The notes under the pieces are model-generated. The model did not search any database. It was not told the DNA's origin and worked only from the letters and a program-made list of their open reading frames with translations. A stretch of DNA of 64,000 nt from Patiria miniata. Lineage: Eukaryota; Echinodermata; Asteroidea; Valvatida; Asterinidae. The position numbers and the translations under genes were made by a program. This document shows, one piece after another, positions 15,001-30,000 of the stretch (positions within the stretch are counted from its first letter, which is position 1; each line of letters opens with the position of its first letter). The stretch lies in assembly GCF_015706575.1 (NCBI RefSeq), contig NW_024037076.1, positions 1,488,001-1,552,000 of the forward strand, in the 5' to 3' direction.

Positions 15001-18000
15001 CCGGCGTGCTTCCCCTTAGCGTGGTAGACATTGCCCAGGTTGTACAGTGCCCTGCCTTCACCAACCTGTGAGATCATAGTTAACAAGACAGGGAGCCACA
15101 TCAGGCGAGATATTGTCATTTATCGTACAGAGCGGTAATATTGTTCAATGGTTACCATGGCTGCAGTGTCCAACTCATCTGTGATGGTGCAAGGGGTTCG
15201 AAACCTGGTGCTTGTGTTCTTGGGCAAGACGCTTTACTACAATTGCCTCTTTCCATCCATGAGTATACATGGGTAGCTGTGTGGGTACAGATCAGATTGC
15301 GCTGATCAGGTGCTGATGCAGTAAACTGATCTCATGGCCAAAAAAATTGGTAGCGTGTTAGTCCGACAAATCATTTTAAGGTGCAAGGGGTTCAAACTCT
15401 GGTGCTTGTGCTCTTGGGCAAGACACTTTACTACAATTGCCTCTCTCCATCCATGAGTATACATGGGTAGCTATGAGGGTACAGACCAGATTGCCCTGAT
15501 CAGGCGCTGATGCAGTAAACTGATCTCATGACCAAAAAAAATTGGTAGCGTGTTAGTCCGACAAATCATTTTAAGGTGCAAGGGGTTCAAACCCTGGTGC
15601 TGGTGCTCTTGGGCAAGACACTTTACTACAATTGCCTCTCTCCATCCATGAGTATACATGGGTAGCTGTGTGGGCACAGACCAGATTGCGCTGATCTGGA
15701 GCTGATGCAGTAAACTGATCTCATGGCCAAAAGAATTGGTAGCGTGTTAGTCCGACAAATCATTTTAAAATGGGTATAAAATCACGATGGTACATGAATG
15801 TATGATGTATGATGTGACCAAGACATTAGCCCTTACCCTACTAGACCCTCCAACGCATGCCAATATGTGCCTCAAGAAAATCTCCTATGTTTTTTGCATG
15901 GCCCTCCAATATCTGCCATGTCATTTCAAGGGTAACTGGACAGGCACTCCAATACATGCCACAGAGAACAATGAGAGTCTCTGATAACAAAGTGAGTGCC
16001 CCCAGCTGGTCAGTATCAGGCACCCTCCAGGGCCTCCAACTCCTGCCAATTGGAGCCTTCACTGTTAAGACTTGTTATCTGCCAAATAACTGCAGCTGGA
16101 GGGCATTGGCATAACCAACTGACATGCAGTAAACTACCCTCAGAGAGTAAGGGTTAATTTGCAAAAACCCTATATGAAGAATGGTCCCATTCCAGAAGTT
16201 GAAGGGGGAAAAAACAAAAACAACCACACTTTCTGATCTATGTGTTAATAAGAAACATATACATTGTATACCGGTCCGGTACATGCACTTGTACATGTAC
16301 GTGTACAACCAGCAGTTACCAAACATGTACATGTACACACAGTCGTGTTTTACTATACGCCTGAGGACAACCTATTGTGTTTCCCTTTGTCCCTGTACTT
16401 TCACACTTTCCCATAGACTAAGCACGTAAATGTACGATTGAGGACAGTTTCGAACAAAAGCACCATCGTTCGAGGACTGAAAGGATCTTTTGTCCTCCCT
16501 TTGTGTGTCTGTCCTCGAGCGTAAGACAAGACGGAAACACATGTACATGTACATGTATTTTTAATTTTTTTTTATTTCCAGGGTGCGTAATTCCAGGGTG
16601 AGTTATTAAAAACAAAGCGACCAGGATTAATGATTTTTCCCCTTAAAAAGCAATTACATTTGCAAACAAGCAAGTTCTTCCAGTCATGTGAAAACAAAAA
16701 ACGAATTACTGAAATTGATCCACGTGTGTTTTACCAAAGAACCCATTTTGACAGCTGTCCATGGAGTGGTAAATTGCTTTGATGCTACAGTGAGAGCCAG
16801 ATATACCGGTAACACTCAGGCATTCTTGTAGTCTGGTTCCCCGACCGCACTTAAAATGAAACAGAGCAATTTGTAGATGTTGGGGAATTGTAAGGTCAGA
16901 GAATCAGTTGTACCCCTTAGAAGATGTGTAATCAATAGCTGAGACAATGTGGAATAACTAAATATAAAAAAGTAAGAGCAGTATTTGAAGAAAAGTCAGT
17001 TTTTCCAGCGCTGATCGGCCGACCAGCGTTGGAAATTGATACAAAAATATCACTTTACTTGAAAATGTGAGCACACCAGGAGCCATTGTTTTACAGGATG
17101 CTTCAGACTGCCATCCCCTGGCAGTCCAGTAAAGTACCGGGTATTTTGCGATAATTTGGTCATTTATTTTTTTGATGTTTGAAAATGTTGTACATTCCCT
17201 TTAAAAGGTATTCATCAATGCATATCGGTGGACAGCTGAATTTTATGGTATTTCTATTAAAATAGAGATAGCCTGTGATTAGAGCGTGCAAATTACGTGA
17301 ATTTTTCACAGTTACTAGTCAATAACATACAGTGTACATGTACATGTACTTTATTCCTATGTTATTTTTATTACATGTACAACGTACATTGTACACTGTA
17401 CATTGTAAATGGAAGGAGTCACATAGTTTGTAAAAATTTTTCTCTACCTCGGTCCCTTTTTTTGTTTGAGTCGCCCTGTACATGTAGATCAATAGAGTGC
17501 AGTGTACGTGAACGTTACGTGTTTCCCAAACAGTTCTGGTTTTGATGGAAATAGACACATGATTCGATTACAAGTGATAAATAATGTAACAATGATATCA
17601 TGTTCCTTAGGCCCTAAACAAGAAAACTTGTGTCACCCTCTCATGAAAAATATCAGGAGGATCGGTCGGGGATTTTTTTATTTATTTATTTGGGAAGGGG
17701 GGGGGGGGGGGGGTAGTACATGTACATGTAGTTCACAAAATAGGACTACTCTACCAACGCCCATAATGTACCCGGTAACAAGCATTCGATACAATGTACC
17801 AGTACATGAACAGTATATACAATGTATGCAGTAGCGAACATCACACCGCATGCCCTAAGAACAATCCTCAGCCTCAGTAAATTCGTACTGTACTACCATT
17901 TAGGTACATGAACGTTTTGTAACAAAATGCAAAATTATAGCTTTACAAAGTAACAGTTATGATAAGGCCAAAAAAAAAGTCTCCGGTTTCTGGTATGGAG

Positions 18001-21000
18001 CTTGCCCACAAAGTAGTGCGGCGACGCGGCTTTTTTTTTTTTTCAGTACCTGTTTTTTTGGCTTCAAATGTCGACTGATGACTGTAAATGGTGCCCGACT
18101 AAACTTAGTGCAAATATATGGGGGCCCAGAGAGGCTACATAAAGCTTATTCTTGATCATAACCCCATCTAAAAATACGTTAAAATTGTGCAGCAGCAGGA
18201 TTCCAGTCAAACCAGTGAGTTTGGCGGTTTTGAGACATCATCTTTCATTGAAAAATAAACTTTTTCATTTTGCCGACGCGCATGACTTCGGCGACGCGCA
18301 CGCATACCAGAAACCGGAGACTTTTTTTTTTTGGCCTAAGGTTATTAAACGTTTATTGAATTTTTTTCAATGAAAGAATGAGCGGAGATTTCCAGATTTT
18401 TCGATCGGTTGGATGAGAGCAACACAACATCTTTTTTTTTGGCCTTATCTCGAAGCACACAGATACCACACCATATGTCGGTATGATCCCTGCACATGCA
18501 GTATAACATTGCAGTTTATCGTTTTAACCTTTTCAAAATTCTCCACAATCAATGTTAAGAAAATGCCACCGTTTCGAGTAGAATGCCGGCGCATACGGCG
18601 ACGTACGAATGCGGGTGATAAACGACATGAATCTATCATAATCATCACATTATACTCCATGAATGATTGCGCTCACTTCCGTATTAAGTCCAAAGGTCGA
18701 GTAGCATGCTACTGTTCTTCATTAACAATCTATTTGCTTTATCTCTCCGCGAAATGTCACCGTTTCCTATGCATGCACGCGTTTCGCACGGCATGGAGAT
18801 ACAAAGTGATTATCGTGTTTGAACAGTCACTGACGTTCACGGACAGTTTGACTAAGGATATTGACATTAAAATTATAAAATACCAGAATTCTATGGATAT
18901 TTGAAAGGAAAAAAAAATAATTTTTAAAAAAAAAATGCAGTCCTTGATCGTTACGTTAGACAAATCGTTTTTGGCCTAAATTTGTGATTAAAAATCTATT
19001 GAAGATTCTCCTTTTGTGTAGAAAAACGTAGATGTTTTGAAGAGATTGGCAAAAATTTGATGATTTAAAGATTACGCGAGGAGAAATTGCTAAGCGTAAT
19101 CACACATGACCGTAATTGGCCCCTATCGACTGCGCAGTGCCCGAACAAAGCGCAGTCATTCAATTTCACGTGCTCCCATGCATGCAAGCACTGTGCGATC
19201 GGCATTCTTTGCGGTGCTTTTGAATGGATTCCAGAGAAAGTGCGCACTATAAATACTGTATTTTTTTCATTATTATTCCCTGCTGTTTGTTTTGGACAGC
19301 GTAACATTGTCACGCAGCAGTTTCCACTTGCGTACTCTTTAAATTTGCAACTTTTTAAACTGCATCTTTTTTTCATAAACCGTTGACAATGTTGGGCGAT
19401 TTACAGTCTTTGGTGGCAAACGAGGTATCAAAATGTAGCTAACAACATTCTCCAAAGGTCTCGATATAAATGACGCTATCATCAAACGATCAGATTCAAA
19501 ATTACGACCCCTCCAATGAGTGTGGACTTTCTTTATTTGATGTTGCTTATACTGCAAATATGAGTATAAAAAAAAAACCCAGACAGCCGGCAGCCGGGAA
19601 AAAAGGAAGTGGGGGAGGGGGACAAGAAACTGGTTTATTTATTTTTTTTTACTTGGCCTTAAATAATCAAAGAAACAAATGGCATTCACAACATTCCTTC
19701 AAGACTTGAAATGATTTCAGTTTTGTAGGAACCTCATTTGAACAGATGAGTTTCTCTCTATTTGTCTGCAAACTTACACAAATGTCATTGCTTATGATCT
19801 GAAAATTCTAAAATAAACATGACTGCATGTCAGAAGCATGCTATATTCACGTGGTACGTTTTATGTAGCCTCCGGTTAACCTACATACTGATACGTACAG
19901 TGATCAGTATACACACATGGTCGTTCTCACCCTCGGAAGGAAATTATCTTTAAACAGAATCGGAGCTATCCAGCTCGGACCACATCTCCAGATGTTGGGA
20001 ATCAATATCGCGGGTTTCTTTTCCGGAGTGTTACTATTCTTGATTTCATTCCCTTGAGGATGTAAGGTGAAAATGCAAACTTGAAGTGGCCAAGTTGGTT
20101 TGTCTGTAGACTGTTTGTTTGTGTGTTCTATATATTTGTTTGTTTTTTGTTTCTAATGTCTTAAGTTTCTCAGGATTACTGTTTGCAAGCGTGGTATCAC
20201 TGCAAAAATGGCTTCTCATTTTGTTCGGTGAATTGCACTATAGGGGCCTACAGGGTGGATTAAAAAAAAAACCGAAACCGAGATATTATTGCTAATTGGA
20301 ACAGAAGTAGGGAACATGTGAATCAAAGGGAGTCATCCTCTGATAGGGTTGAATCTCCTCTTTAAAATGACACACTGATCATGTCCTTACGTTCACGGTT
20401 GACTGAGCAGTGACCAATTTTGCGCCACTTTTCATGGTGAAATCTCTTTTTTCCCCCACCTGCCTTGATTGGCAACCATAGCCTTTCACTCTGTGACAAA
20501 TGACACCACAAAAAACACAATTGAAAAGTGGCGCAATTCTCTAAATAAACCCTTTCATAAAACTGGTCACTGCTCAGTCAATCGTGAATGTAATGACATG
20601 ATCAGGGCGTCATTTTAAAGAGGAGATTCAACCCTAACAGAGGATATCTCTTCGGTTTCGTATTTTTTATCCACCCTGTATTAAGTGTCATTTCTAGGAC
20701 ATGACATTTAACCCTAACTCCCTAGGCATTTTTGCTAGGATGCAAGCTCAATTCTGCTAGCTCAACTCTGCATGAAATACTCCAACTGCCTCCATGTAAA
20801 AATAGGCATGTAGCCCCAATCCTGCAAAATCCTCAAGTTGTTTCTTGAATGTGGTCCTTGGAGGGGTGACCACTGCCTCAATCCTGCAAAATCCTCCAGC
20901 AATCACTGTCAATATGTTGAGGCAGAGCCAGTGACATCCTGGAGCAGTGCGGAGGATTACAAGTATTATGTAGGTCTAGATTTACATGTACATGTACATG

Positions 21001-24000
21001 TATGCACGGTTGAGCATAGACAACACAAGGTCCAAGACCTTGACACAGTGCATCCTCCAAACTCAGCCGCACATTTTTGCCATGTTGTCTCAATCCTGCA
21101 AAATCTTCCATTATGCAAAGAGAATTTTGGAGAATTTGGTAAGGCTAGGGTGTGTGTACAACACAGGCTTGTGAATCAACTTAAGCTAGTTTTTCTGAAG
21201 ACGAGTGCATTGTTCACTGCAAATGGCAAAGGCTTGTCCCTTTTCCTATTTTACCCACTATGCATATCCCAATAGACCGAATAACCATGATTACATTTAC
21301 AGAAGAAAAAAAATATTGTAAATTTGTTGTATGGTTCTAGTGATTAAAACCAGCGACCCGTAATTTCCTCTTCAAGGTTAATTGCTTTGCTTAGTACATT
21401 AATCAATTGCAACTGAAGCAGAAAATTACATGTATAATGTGTTTGTGCACTAACTTGTTAGTGGAATTGTACCAGTAAGTTGGAATTTGGAGAAAAAAAA
21501 GATGGAAAAAAAAATGATGCAAGCAGAAACGGGCTCTGTGTCCTTGGAATATTGAAAAATGTTTCATGATGCTTATTATAATGTTAAACCTGGGATATTC
21601 AGCTTTCAAATGCTATTTGTTTAATCAGTTTTGCTTTTGCCAAACCAGAGATATGGTCCGTCGAACATAAACACTCAAAAATCAATTTGTGCCACTTTTG
21701 TGCCAAGTTGATACTATAAACAGCAGTATTGCCAGTATTATACACATGTATGATCGTGCAGAAAAACAATTACTAATGAATAGGTGAAGAAACACTTTTG
21801 TTATTCATATTATAATGTTCTTGTCATTATTTGTAACACACTCTCCAAATCATCATAATAAAATATCTTCTGGAATTGCGAACCTCCATTGAAATTGGAT
21901 TTGAACAGGTGCCATGTCTTGTCATGTCATTATTCATGTTATTAGGCCTAACAATGTAGAAAAAGGCACAAATTGATTTTGAGTGTTTGTGTTCAACGGA
22001 CCATATCTCTGGTTTGGCAAAAGCAAAATTGATAAAACAAATTAGCATTTGAAAGCTGAATATCCCAGGTTTAACATTATATAAGCAGCATGAAATATTT
22101 TTCAATATTCCAAGGACACAGAGCCCGTTTCTGCTTGCAGCATTTTTTTGGGGACATACTGTACATGTGTATGTACGGGTAGATGGGTCATTTTTTAGAT
22201 GGGTCATTCTTCAAAGGGAATGTACAACATTTGCTTTTGCTGCAATTTTCAGAAATAAATGGATTTGAAGGATTAGTATGTTATATAAAATATTGTTAAA
22301 CTGACTTGTTTCATGTTTTGGGCTTGTAGATGCTGGAAAAACTAAGAAAACCTATCATGTTCTTGTAGTCTGGTTCCCTGACCCCACTTAAGATGAAACG
22401 AAGCAATTAATACACTTTGGGGAATTGTAAGGTCAGAGAATCAGTCTAGCAGGCTTGTAGGTGTGTGATCAATTGCAAAGAAAAGTCAGAATAACTTTTT
22501 TTGTAAATATGAAAAATTAAGAACAGTTTTTGAAAAAAGCCAGTTTTCTCCAACGCTGGTCGGCCGACCAGCGTTGGAAAAATACAGTTTTTCTTGAAAA
22601 TGTCAGCCCACCAGGAGCCACAATTTTAAAGGATGCTATAGATTGTCAGTCCCTAACAATTCAGTAAGGTATTTCGTAATAATTTGATCATTTCGTTTTT
22701 TGATGTTTGCAAATGTTGTATTTTCCCTTTAAATTTAGGGTCCAAAGTCGTGCATTTTGTACAAGCGTTATTTTATGAACAAGCCAAACCGTGGGGCTGG
22801 AATATTACAAAGAGTATAATCATGGTAATAGATAGTATGGGTTCCCATATCTGTGTCTCTGCACTCTGTCTTCATGCACAGTAGTTCGTCTAGTGTTACA
22901 CCCTAGCGTCATTATCCTCCTCCCTCGCGTCACCCCTCGCGTCACCCCTTGCGTCACCTCTCCCCTCCTCACATTTCCCTCCCCGTTCCCCAGTCCGTCT
23001 TTCAAAACCCTTGCGATGCCATCAGCAAGTCAGGACGGAGCACCGCCCTTGTGCAATTATTGACGGGGGAAGAATGCACTAGTAGCAGTATAGGAAACTA
23101 CAGTAGGTCTCGCTTTCTGCTGCTTCGGGCGCCAGTTTGTTTAGAGGAAGTTGAGGAGAGATCGTCCAGCATCATCAATCATTCCTACGGTCTGGACTCA
23201 ATTCTAGCTGCTCTGCAGACAGGCGGTTTAGCTAGTAAATTTATTTGGCTTTATACTTTTGAGAAAATGTATACATGCACATGACATGCACATTACAAAT
23301 ATGATCACAACCCGACAACATACTCAGAATTTTGACTTCAAGCATAACGATATCTCATAAGCGACATTGTAATATTGCAGGTAGATAGGTGAGGTAGAGT
23401 ACATGTATGTCAATTGTGTGGTTTTTTTTTTTTTCGTTTGAAGCAACAAAAGTGCTCAAAATCTAAAGAACAGTGCTTAACAACTAACCTAATGAAGTTT
23501 TAGCTCAGTGAACGCTGTACGGTATATTCGGAGAAAAAAAAATTCTAGGATCTAGATCTCAATTAAAAAATTGCCGAGTCATGTTTTGCATTTGAAACGA
23601 AGGTCTCAAAGCGCTTCGAAATTATTACCCTTGTTCATCAGGCCATGAGATCAGTTTTGAGCAGCAGCTCGAGATCAGCGCAATCTGGTCTCTACCCTCA
23701 CAGGTACCCATTTATAGATTAGACTTCTGGGTACAGAGAGGCAACTGTAAAGTGTCTTGCCCAAGAACACAAGCGCCATCTTTCCCTGTCAGGGTTCGAA
23801 CCCATGTACCATTGCACATGAGTCATTCAAATACTCCTGGGTGGACAGAGGCAATGCTAGTAAAGTGTCTTGCCCAAGAACACAAGCACTGTGATCCCAG
23901 TCAGACTCAGAGTTTGAAGCTACGTACCACGGCACACGAGTCAAACACTGCAACCACTGGACCACAGCGCTCCATGGACATGTGTGTGAGGTGCATGTGT

Positions 24001-27000
24001 ATGATCAGAATTTCCTGGATAGCGCTGCCAAAATTCCCGAGACTGGATTGTTGATAATGACCTTTACAGTTGTGGAAGCTTGACCAAGCTTGAGGGATTA
24101 ATAATCTAAATCCAGTCCCGAAAAAAGACTAGCGAGAAACTGGGAAATGTCACGCAGTCAGCGACGGTTTCCGACGCCTAGCTAGACCTCAGACCAGTAG
24201 ACCTCAAACATCTCCACTCAAGTGTTGTGTAAACCCTTGTCACTTTACGACGGCACAGCTTAATGAAAACGCCGGCTAAAAGGGGGACATAGGCATTCAA
24301 AGAGCTCTGGGCAATGACGGATGACGGCACGAGATAATTTATCAGATTGGAGGTGCCTTTGAAAATCTTTTGATGGCGACGTGTCATTTATGGCGAGTTG
24401 AAGACTTTGAAGGAAGGCAAAGGATTAAGAGGTGGAGTCTCTCAAGAATGCAGATTGAATTTCTGATCAATTTATCATGAACTTACATGTACAAAATACA
24501 AAGTAATTTTTTTTCACACGGAAACATTTCCGTGCCAAAATATTTCAGTGCACTGTACATGTACACATTTTTGTACAATATGTTTAATATTCACTTTTCC
24601 TACAAAAAAAGTGTAAAAGCTGTGTGATCTTTTCAGTTGTTTGGGCAGTTTGCAAAGAAATCTTGTAGATTTTTTTTCTTTTGGGGGGAGGGTAGTTAAG
24701 CCAATGCATATTGTATACGGTACATGTGCAATTACAATAAGGCCCCCCCCCAAAAAAAATAGTTCTGCTTCCGATTACATGATATTTGAAAATAGGGTAG
24801 GTACTTGTAGGTAGGGATTTTTTTTGGGGGGGGGGGGGGAGACACAATTTTTGTGTACGATCATATTGAGGTGTCTGCGTGTAGTAAAGGGTAAAATGTA
24901 GTAATTGATGGTTTTCGGATTTTTTCCCCATTTAAAAAAAACAAATTGGCTACGGGCTGTCAAAATAGGGTAGGTAGGGTAACCAGAAGCAGAACTATTT
25001 TTTGTTGGCCTTATGGCTGAAAAATGCGCAAAGCATAAAAACTTGTATGGAATCTAAATAAGGACTACATGTATATATTGTGTACTGTACGTAAACTAAA
25101 CGGCACACCGTATAAAGTGCGCGGTGCGCTCCAATAGTCAAACAGTAGAATGGTCTCAGTGAATTTTATTTTAGTTAAACAACACAAAAGACAGGACGAT
25201 TCGGGAAGATTAATCTCTATTCCGATCAAGAAACATGATCAGTACTGCGATAATACAGCATCCCATCGTACATGTACATATGTAATTGCTCTTAAATGCA
25301 CATCTTCATGCTGCATATCTCCAGCAATATCGCCACATCTCATCAGCCAGCATATGCCCTAATCCCGGCAATTATCTCTGACGACGCTGCGGCATGAGCC
25401 GGCCATTAGAAAGCCACGTTCTTGCTGATGCCAAGGGTACACTTGACAACCTATGTCATCAATATGACTGTCTGTGTACAGCATGCAATGACAACCACTG
25501 CAAGGCGGTCTAAAGTCCTTTCTCGATCAAATTATGATAAAGAAAAAAAAAACAATTTCAAACATCGGCAGTGGGCTGTTTTCAATTGATTCGCTGATTC
25601 TGCTTTTCACTTTAGTTTTCATTTGGTTGGTTTTGCTTTTATTTGTTGAACAAGCTTGGATTGCTGTTTTATTTTCAAGAAGCAAGAAAATGTGCAAAAA
25701 GAAATTCATTCGCTGAAAGTTGTATTAACCATGTTAACTGTATCAATTGCAAGCTCTTTGTGAAAATATTCAGGAAAAAACATTCAAAATTCCTAAAAAA
25801 GGAAAATCTACACCTCTCCTTCATACGGATTTATGTACAATTAGGCCCTATACAATTTTATACACGTAAATTGTTTATTGTGTCTAAACCGTGTCATATG
25901 TTGAAAAAGAGAAAGGACAATTTTTTTTTAATTTAGGAAAGAAATTATGTCAATTTTATGTCACTTGTATTTCCCCTTCTCATCATTTGTTTTGTACTTT
26001 GTCTTGACGACTTTTAAAAAAAAATTGACGAAGATGTGCTTCGTAAAGCACTATACATTTGTTATACATTTTTTTATATACAACATTGTGCACCGGACTG
26101 GACGGGACACACAGTCCAGTACATAGTATACACTGTCCGTGTCCATGTACATGTACACACATGTACATGTACATTTCTCTCAGTACTTAGGGTATCTAAT
26201 GATACCCTGCAAATCAAATTAAATTTCCAAATTTTAAGAAAAAAGATATTCAATCAAATTTGTGCGCTGCAGTTAGCCCCAGCAGCCTGAGTTGACAAAA
26301 ATAACAAACGATCGGTCGAAAGGTCGAAGCTCTTTCTTCATTGTGACCCGACTTGTGTGGATTATGACCAGTCTTGTTACGTTTATGATCAGTCTTGTGA
26401 TGTCTGTGATCAGCCTTGTGAACAGACTTGTGAAGTTTATGATCAGTCTTGTGATGTTTGTGATCAGCCTTGCATGCCTTGTGAACAGACTTGTGACGTT
26501 TATGACCAGTCTTGTGATGTTTGTGATCAGTCTTGTGAACAGACTTGTGATGATTATGACCAGTCTTGTGATGTTTGTAATCAGGCTTGAGAACAGACTT
26601 GTGACGTTTATGACCAGTCTTGTGATGTTTATGACCAGTCTTGTGATCAGTCTTGTGAACAGACTTGCAGTGTTTATGACCAGCCTTGTGCTGTTTGTGA
26701 TCAGTCTTTTGAGCAAACTTGTGACGTTTATGACCAGTCTTGTGATGTCTGTGATCAGCCTTGCCAACAGACTTGCGATATTTATGACCAGCCTTGTCAT
26801 GCTTGTGATGTTTGTGATCAGTCTTTTGAGCAGACTTGTGACGTTTATGACCAGTCTGGAGATGTTTGTGATCAGTCTTGTGATGTTTGTGATCAGCCTT
26901 CTGTGAACAGACTTATGATGTTTATGACCAGTCTTGTGACGTCTGTGATCAGTCTTGCCAACAAACTTGCGGTTTTTGTGACCAGCCTTGTGATGTTTGT

Positions 27001-30000
27001 GATCAGTCTTGTTCACAGATTTGTGATGTTTATGACCAGTCTTGTGATGTTTGTGATCAGTCTTGTTCCCAGATTTGTGACGTTTATGACCAGTCTTGTG
27101 ATATTTGTGATCAGTCTTGCGATATTTGTGATCAGTCTTGCATTGTTTGTGATCAGTCTTGTGAACAGGCTCGTGACGTTTATGATCAGACTTGTGATAT
27201 CAATGTTCTGGGGATCCATCACAATTATCTAGACTACATTTTGCACAACACTGTCTCAGTCCTTACCCTATCACCAAGCTCCCTCGATATATCCAGATGT
27301 CGTTGGCAGCACACAATAGCCTCGTCAAATTTGCCCAACACTTTCAGCGTGTTGCCTAGGTTACCACTTGCCTTGGCTTCTCCTATGTGGTCCCCTAACG
27401 TGCTGACAAAGAGAAAGTGAAATTAAAAAAAATAATTATTAATCAAGGAAACAGGAAATGAAAAAAAAAAACTCATTCTGATATTCCTGATTTAATCTAC
27501 ACGGAAAACCTAGTAAATTCTTGTTCTGATTACAACATCAATTCTATCAGGAAGGCCCCCTTTAATGGCGAACGCATTGTGCTAGCTATTGTTCAGATAA
27601 TTCATCATGGGGCAGTTGCTTTGTACAATAGCTTGCACAATGGTTTCTCCATTGATGGGGGCCTTGTGAGTGTACGGTGCCGAGATTCATATTGACTTGA
27701 ATCGAATGATGGGATATGTGCAATTTTGACCCTCCCTCTCTGGCTGGCAATTTCAACAAGGCCAGCCCAGCAGTCAAAATAAATCAAGTGACTGTTTTTT
27801 AACAGTTGAGTGCTCCCTGCCTTCATGAAGCAGGATTGACTGGCTGTGATTGTTATGAAACCTGATAGCTAGGCTTTGACTGTAGGTGATTGATAAGCCA
27901 GCTGTGCCTACCAGTCACCTGCTTCTGTCCATTGATGGAATTTGACTGTCACAGTGCCTACTAGAAATATGATCTGACTGTTGGTGACTAGCCTGTGTAT
28001 ACATGTAAATGTGTGGCAGGGGAACAGGATTGAAATTTTCACTGTCTGTGACTGATCAAAAAAGAGGGGAAAACAACGGGGAATGAAATTAGACAAAAAA
28101 TGCTTAGACCAAAAGAATTGGCACTATCATATTATTGCTGTTACATGCACATGCAGAATGAAAATACCGGTATGAGGGATAAAAGTAATGGTTAACAGTA
28201 TGTAAATGCCTGATAGATGTGACACCTGAACGTAAATTCACCCCCTCCTAATCCACGCCTATCATCCCTCAAAAAATTGCATACACGTACATGTACATGT
28301 ACATCCAGGGTCAGATCGCAGGAAAATGAAAAATCCACGGAATAATCGGCAGAGTCGTTTAGAAGCTACTGAGGGCCCCAATCCCCCTTGCCTATGCAAC
28401 ATAGGGTCCCATGGCATGCTTGTATAATTTGCCTAAATGAACACCTTAAATTAACTACAATAAATTTACTACATGTATATTTTTTGCTCTCTATCGTTGT
28501 CTATACATGTACATGTAACCTTTATACCGGTATACAAGTACAGTCATGACAGTAGGTAAAGACACCTTTTTGTTAAAACCTTAGGAAGTCAAGATTGCAG
28601 AAGGATTTAAAACCTCATAATCCAGGAAATTCAAATCCATTTTTGTCTTCCAAGTAGCGTGGAATATTACATTGTGAAAATTTTTGACAATTGCCAACAA
28701 TCGGGGGAAAACGTGAAATGACGAAAGGAAATGCTCGTCCTGAAGGAGCCCCACTCCAGGCGGATCCTCAGAGCACGACATCAACACCCGCGATACCTCC
28801 GTGTCTAGACCTAACGACGAGAAAAGGCCATGCCAGACGAGTATAACATTACAAATGGACCGATAGATATTATACGACCGACGCACGACGTCAAAACGCC
28901 AAGTGTACATCATAATCTACGCGAGGCCCCCCGTCGAGTTATTCCCCGACAACAACTTGCTTAAAAGCCCAGATGCAATTAGGAGCGCGTTATGCGGTGA
29001 ATCTATAAAAAGACGACTGAGGAAAATGAAAAACGGGAGAGAGAGAAATGGAAAGAGAGCTAAATAAAAACAAGGAGATGGTAAAAATTGCTTTCATCCA
29101 TGGGGAGATTTGACTGTTAAGTCGGGGGGAGATTGATCACGTTTTCAGGCCGCAGTTAGAAGCGAGTGATGCTATGCACCCAAGAGACCACTAAAGCTAA
29201 ACCTAAGACTGGACAGGAAAGAGAAAGGCCAAAAAATTAAAGAAAACGACTGCTCTGAAAAGGATTTAGCTCTCAAATATTGGACGGCGTTTTGTCCAAG
29301 ACTGAGGATGAAGGCTGATGAAATGACAATAGGTCTTGAGACAGCCATGGGGGATACTGTTTATTGATGGGGCAGTCTTAATTTGGGAAGGTTGTGGAGC
29401 CAAGCTTTTGAGATTGGAGGCAATTGGACTTCTTGATGAAATGCAAATATCAAAATGAGAGGTTCGGTAATTGACTAATTCACTGGGAGTCAAGGATTGC
29501 TCCTGAAAAAGCAAAAGCCAAGTAGGCAATCTCATTACATGTATGCTTTTCTTCTCAATGTCTAATGAAACAACAACTCACCATGGATTTTTTTTCAGAT
29601 AGCCTATAAATACAGTACCATGCAATGTTAAAGACAAATACAGACAAAGAAAGTGAAGAAGCAGGACACTTAACATGCTTAAAAATATGTGCACAAATGA
29701 AATAAACATAATCTGGAAATACGGCAGACCTTCAATAAAATGTTGTCAAAGAAAAGCCCCTCAACAGTCAAACACACAAGACAAACTACTTCATGTTGGA
29801 ATTCAGGCTTCCTCTTACAAACATGTAAGTATCAGAAATGTACATTTGCCTGGATTGAAATTGCAGATTACACGTACACGTGTTTCAAGTTGAAGTGCCT
29901 TAACCCTAACACCCCAAGGCCTTTTGGCTAGGAACCATCCTCAATCCTGCAGAATCCTCCAATTGCCACCATGTAAAAATTGGCTTCGACCTCAATCCCG

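Noticed and set aside
18413-18904. 163-codon open frame in GPSM2 intron
   Set aside because: Composition and lack of homology or splice context suggest chance; begins near a repeat end (TTTTTTGGCCTTA).
26273-27016. 247-codon minus and 204-codon plus open frames (LITNITRLVINVTSL, LVMFVISLV)
   Set aside because: Both strands are open through a 21-bp minisatellite; looks like membrane protein only by composition.
26334-27213. CRISPR-like regular repeats here and at 43505-43973 and 53592-54842
   Set aside because: Units are contiguous with no unique spacers, and the context is a eukaryotic intron.
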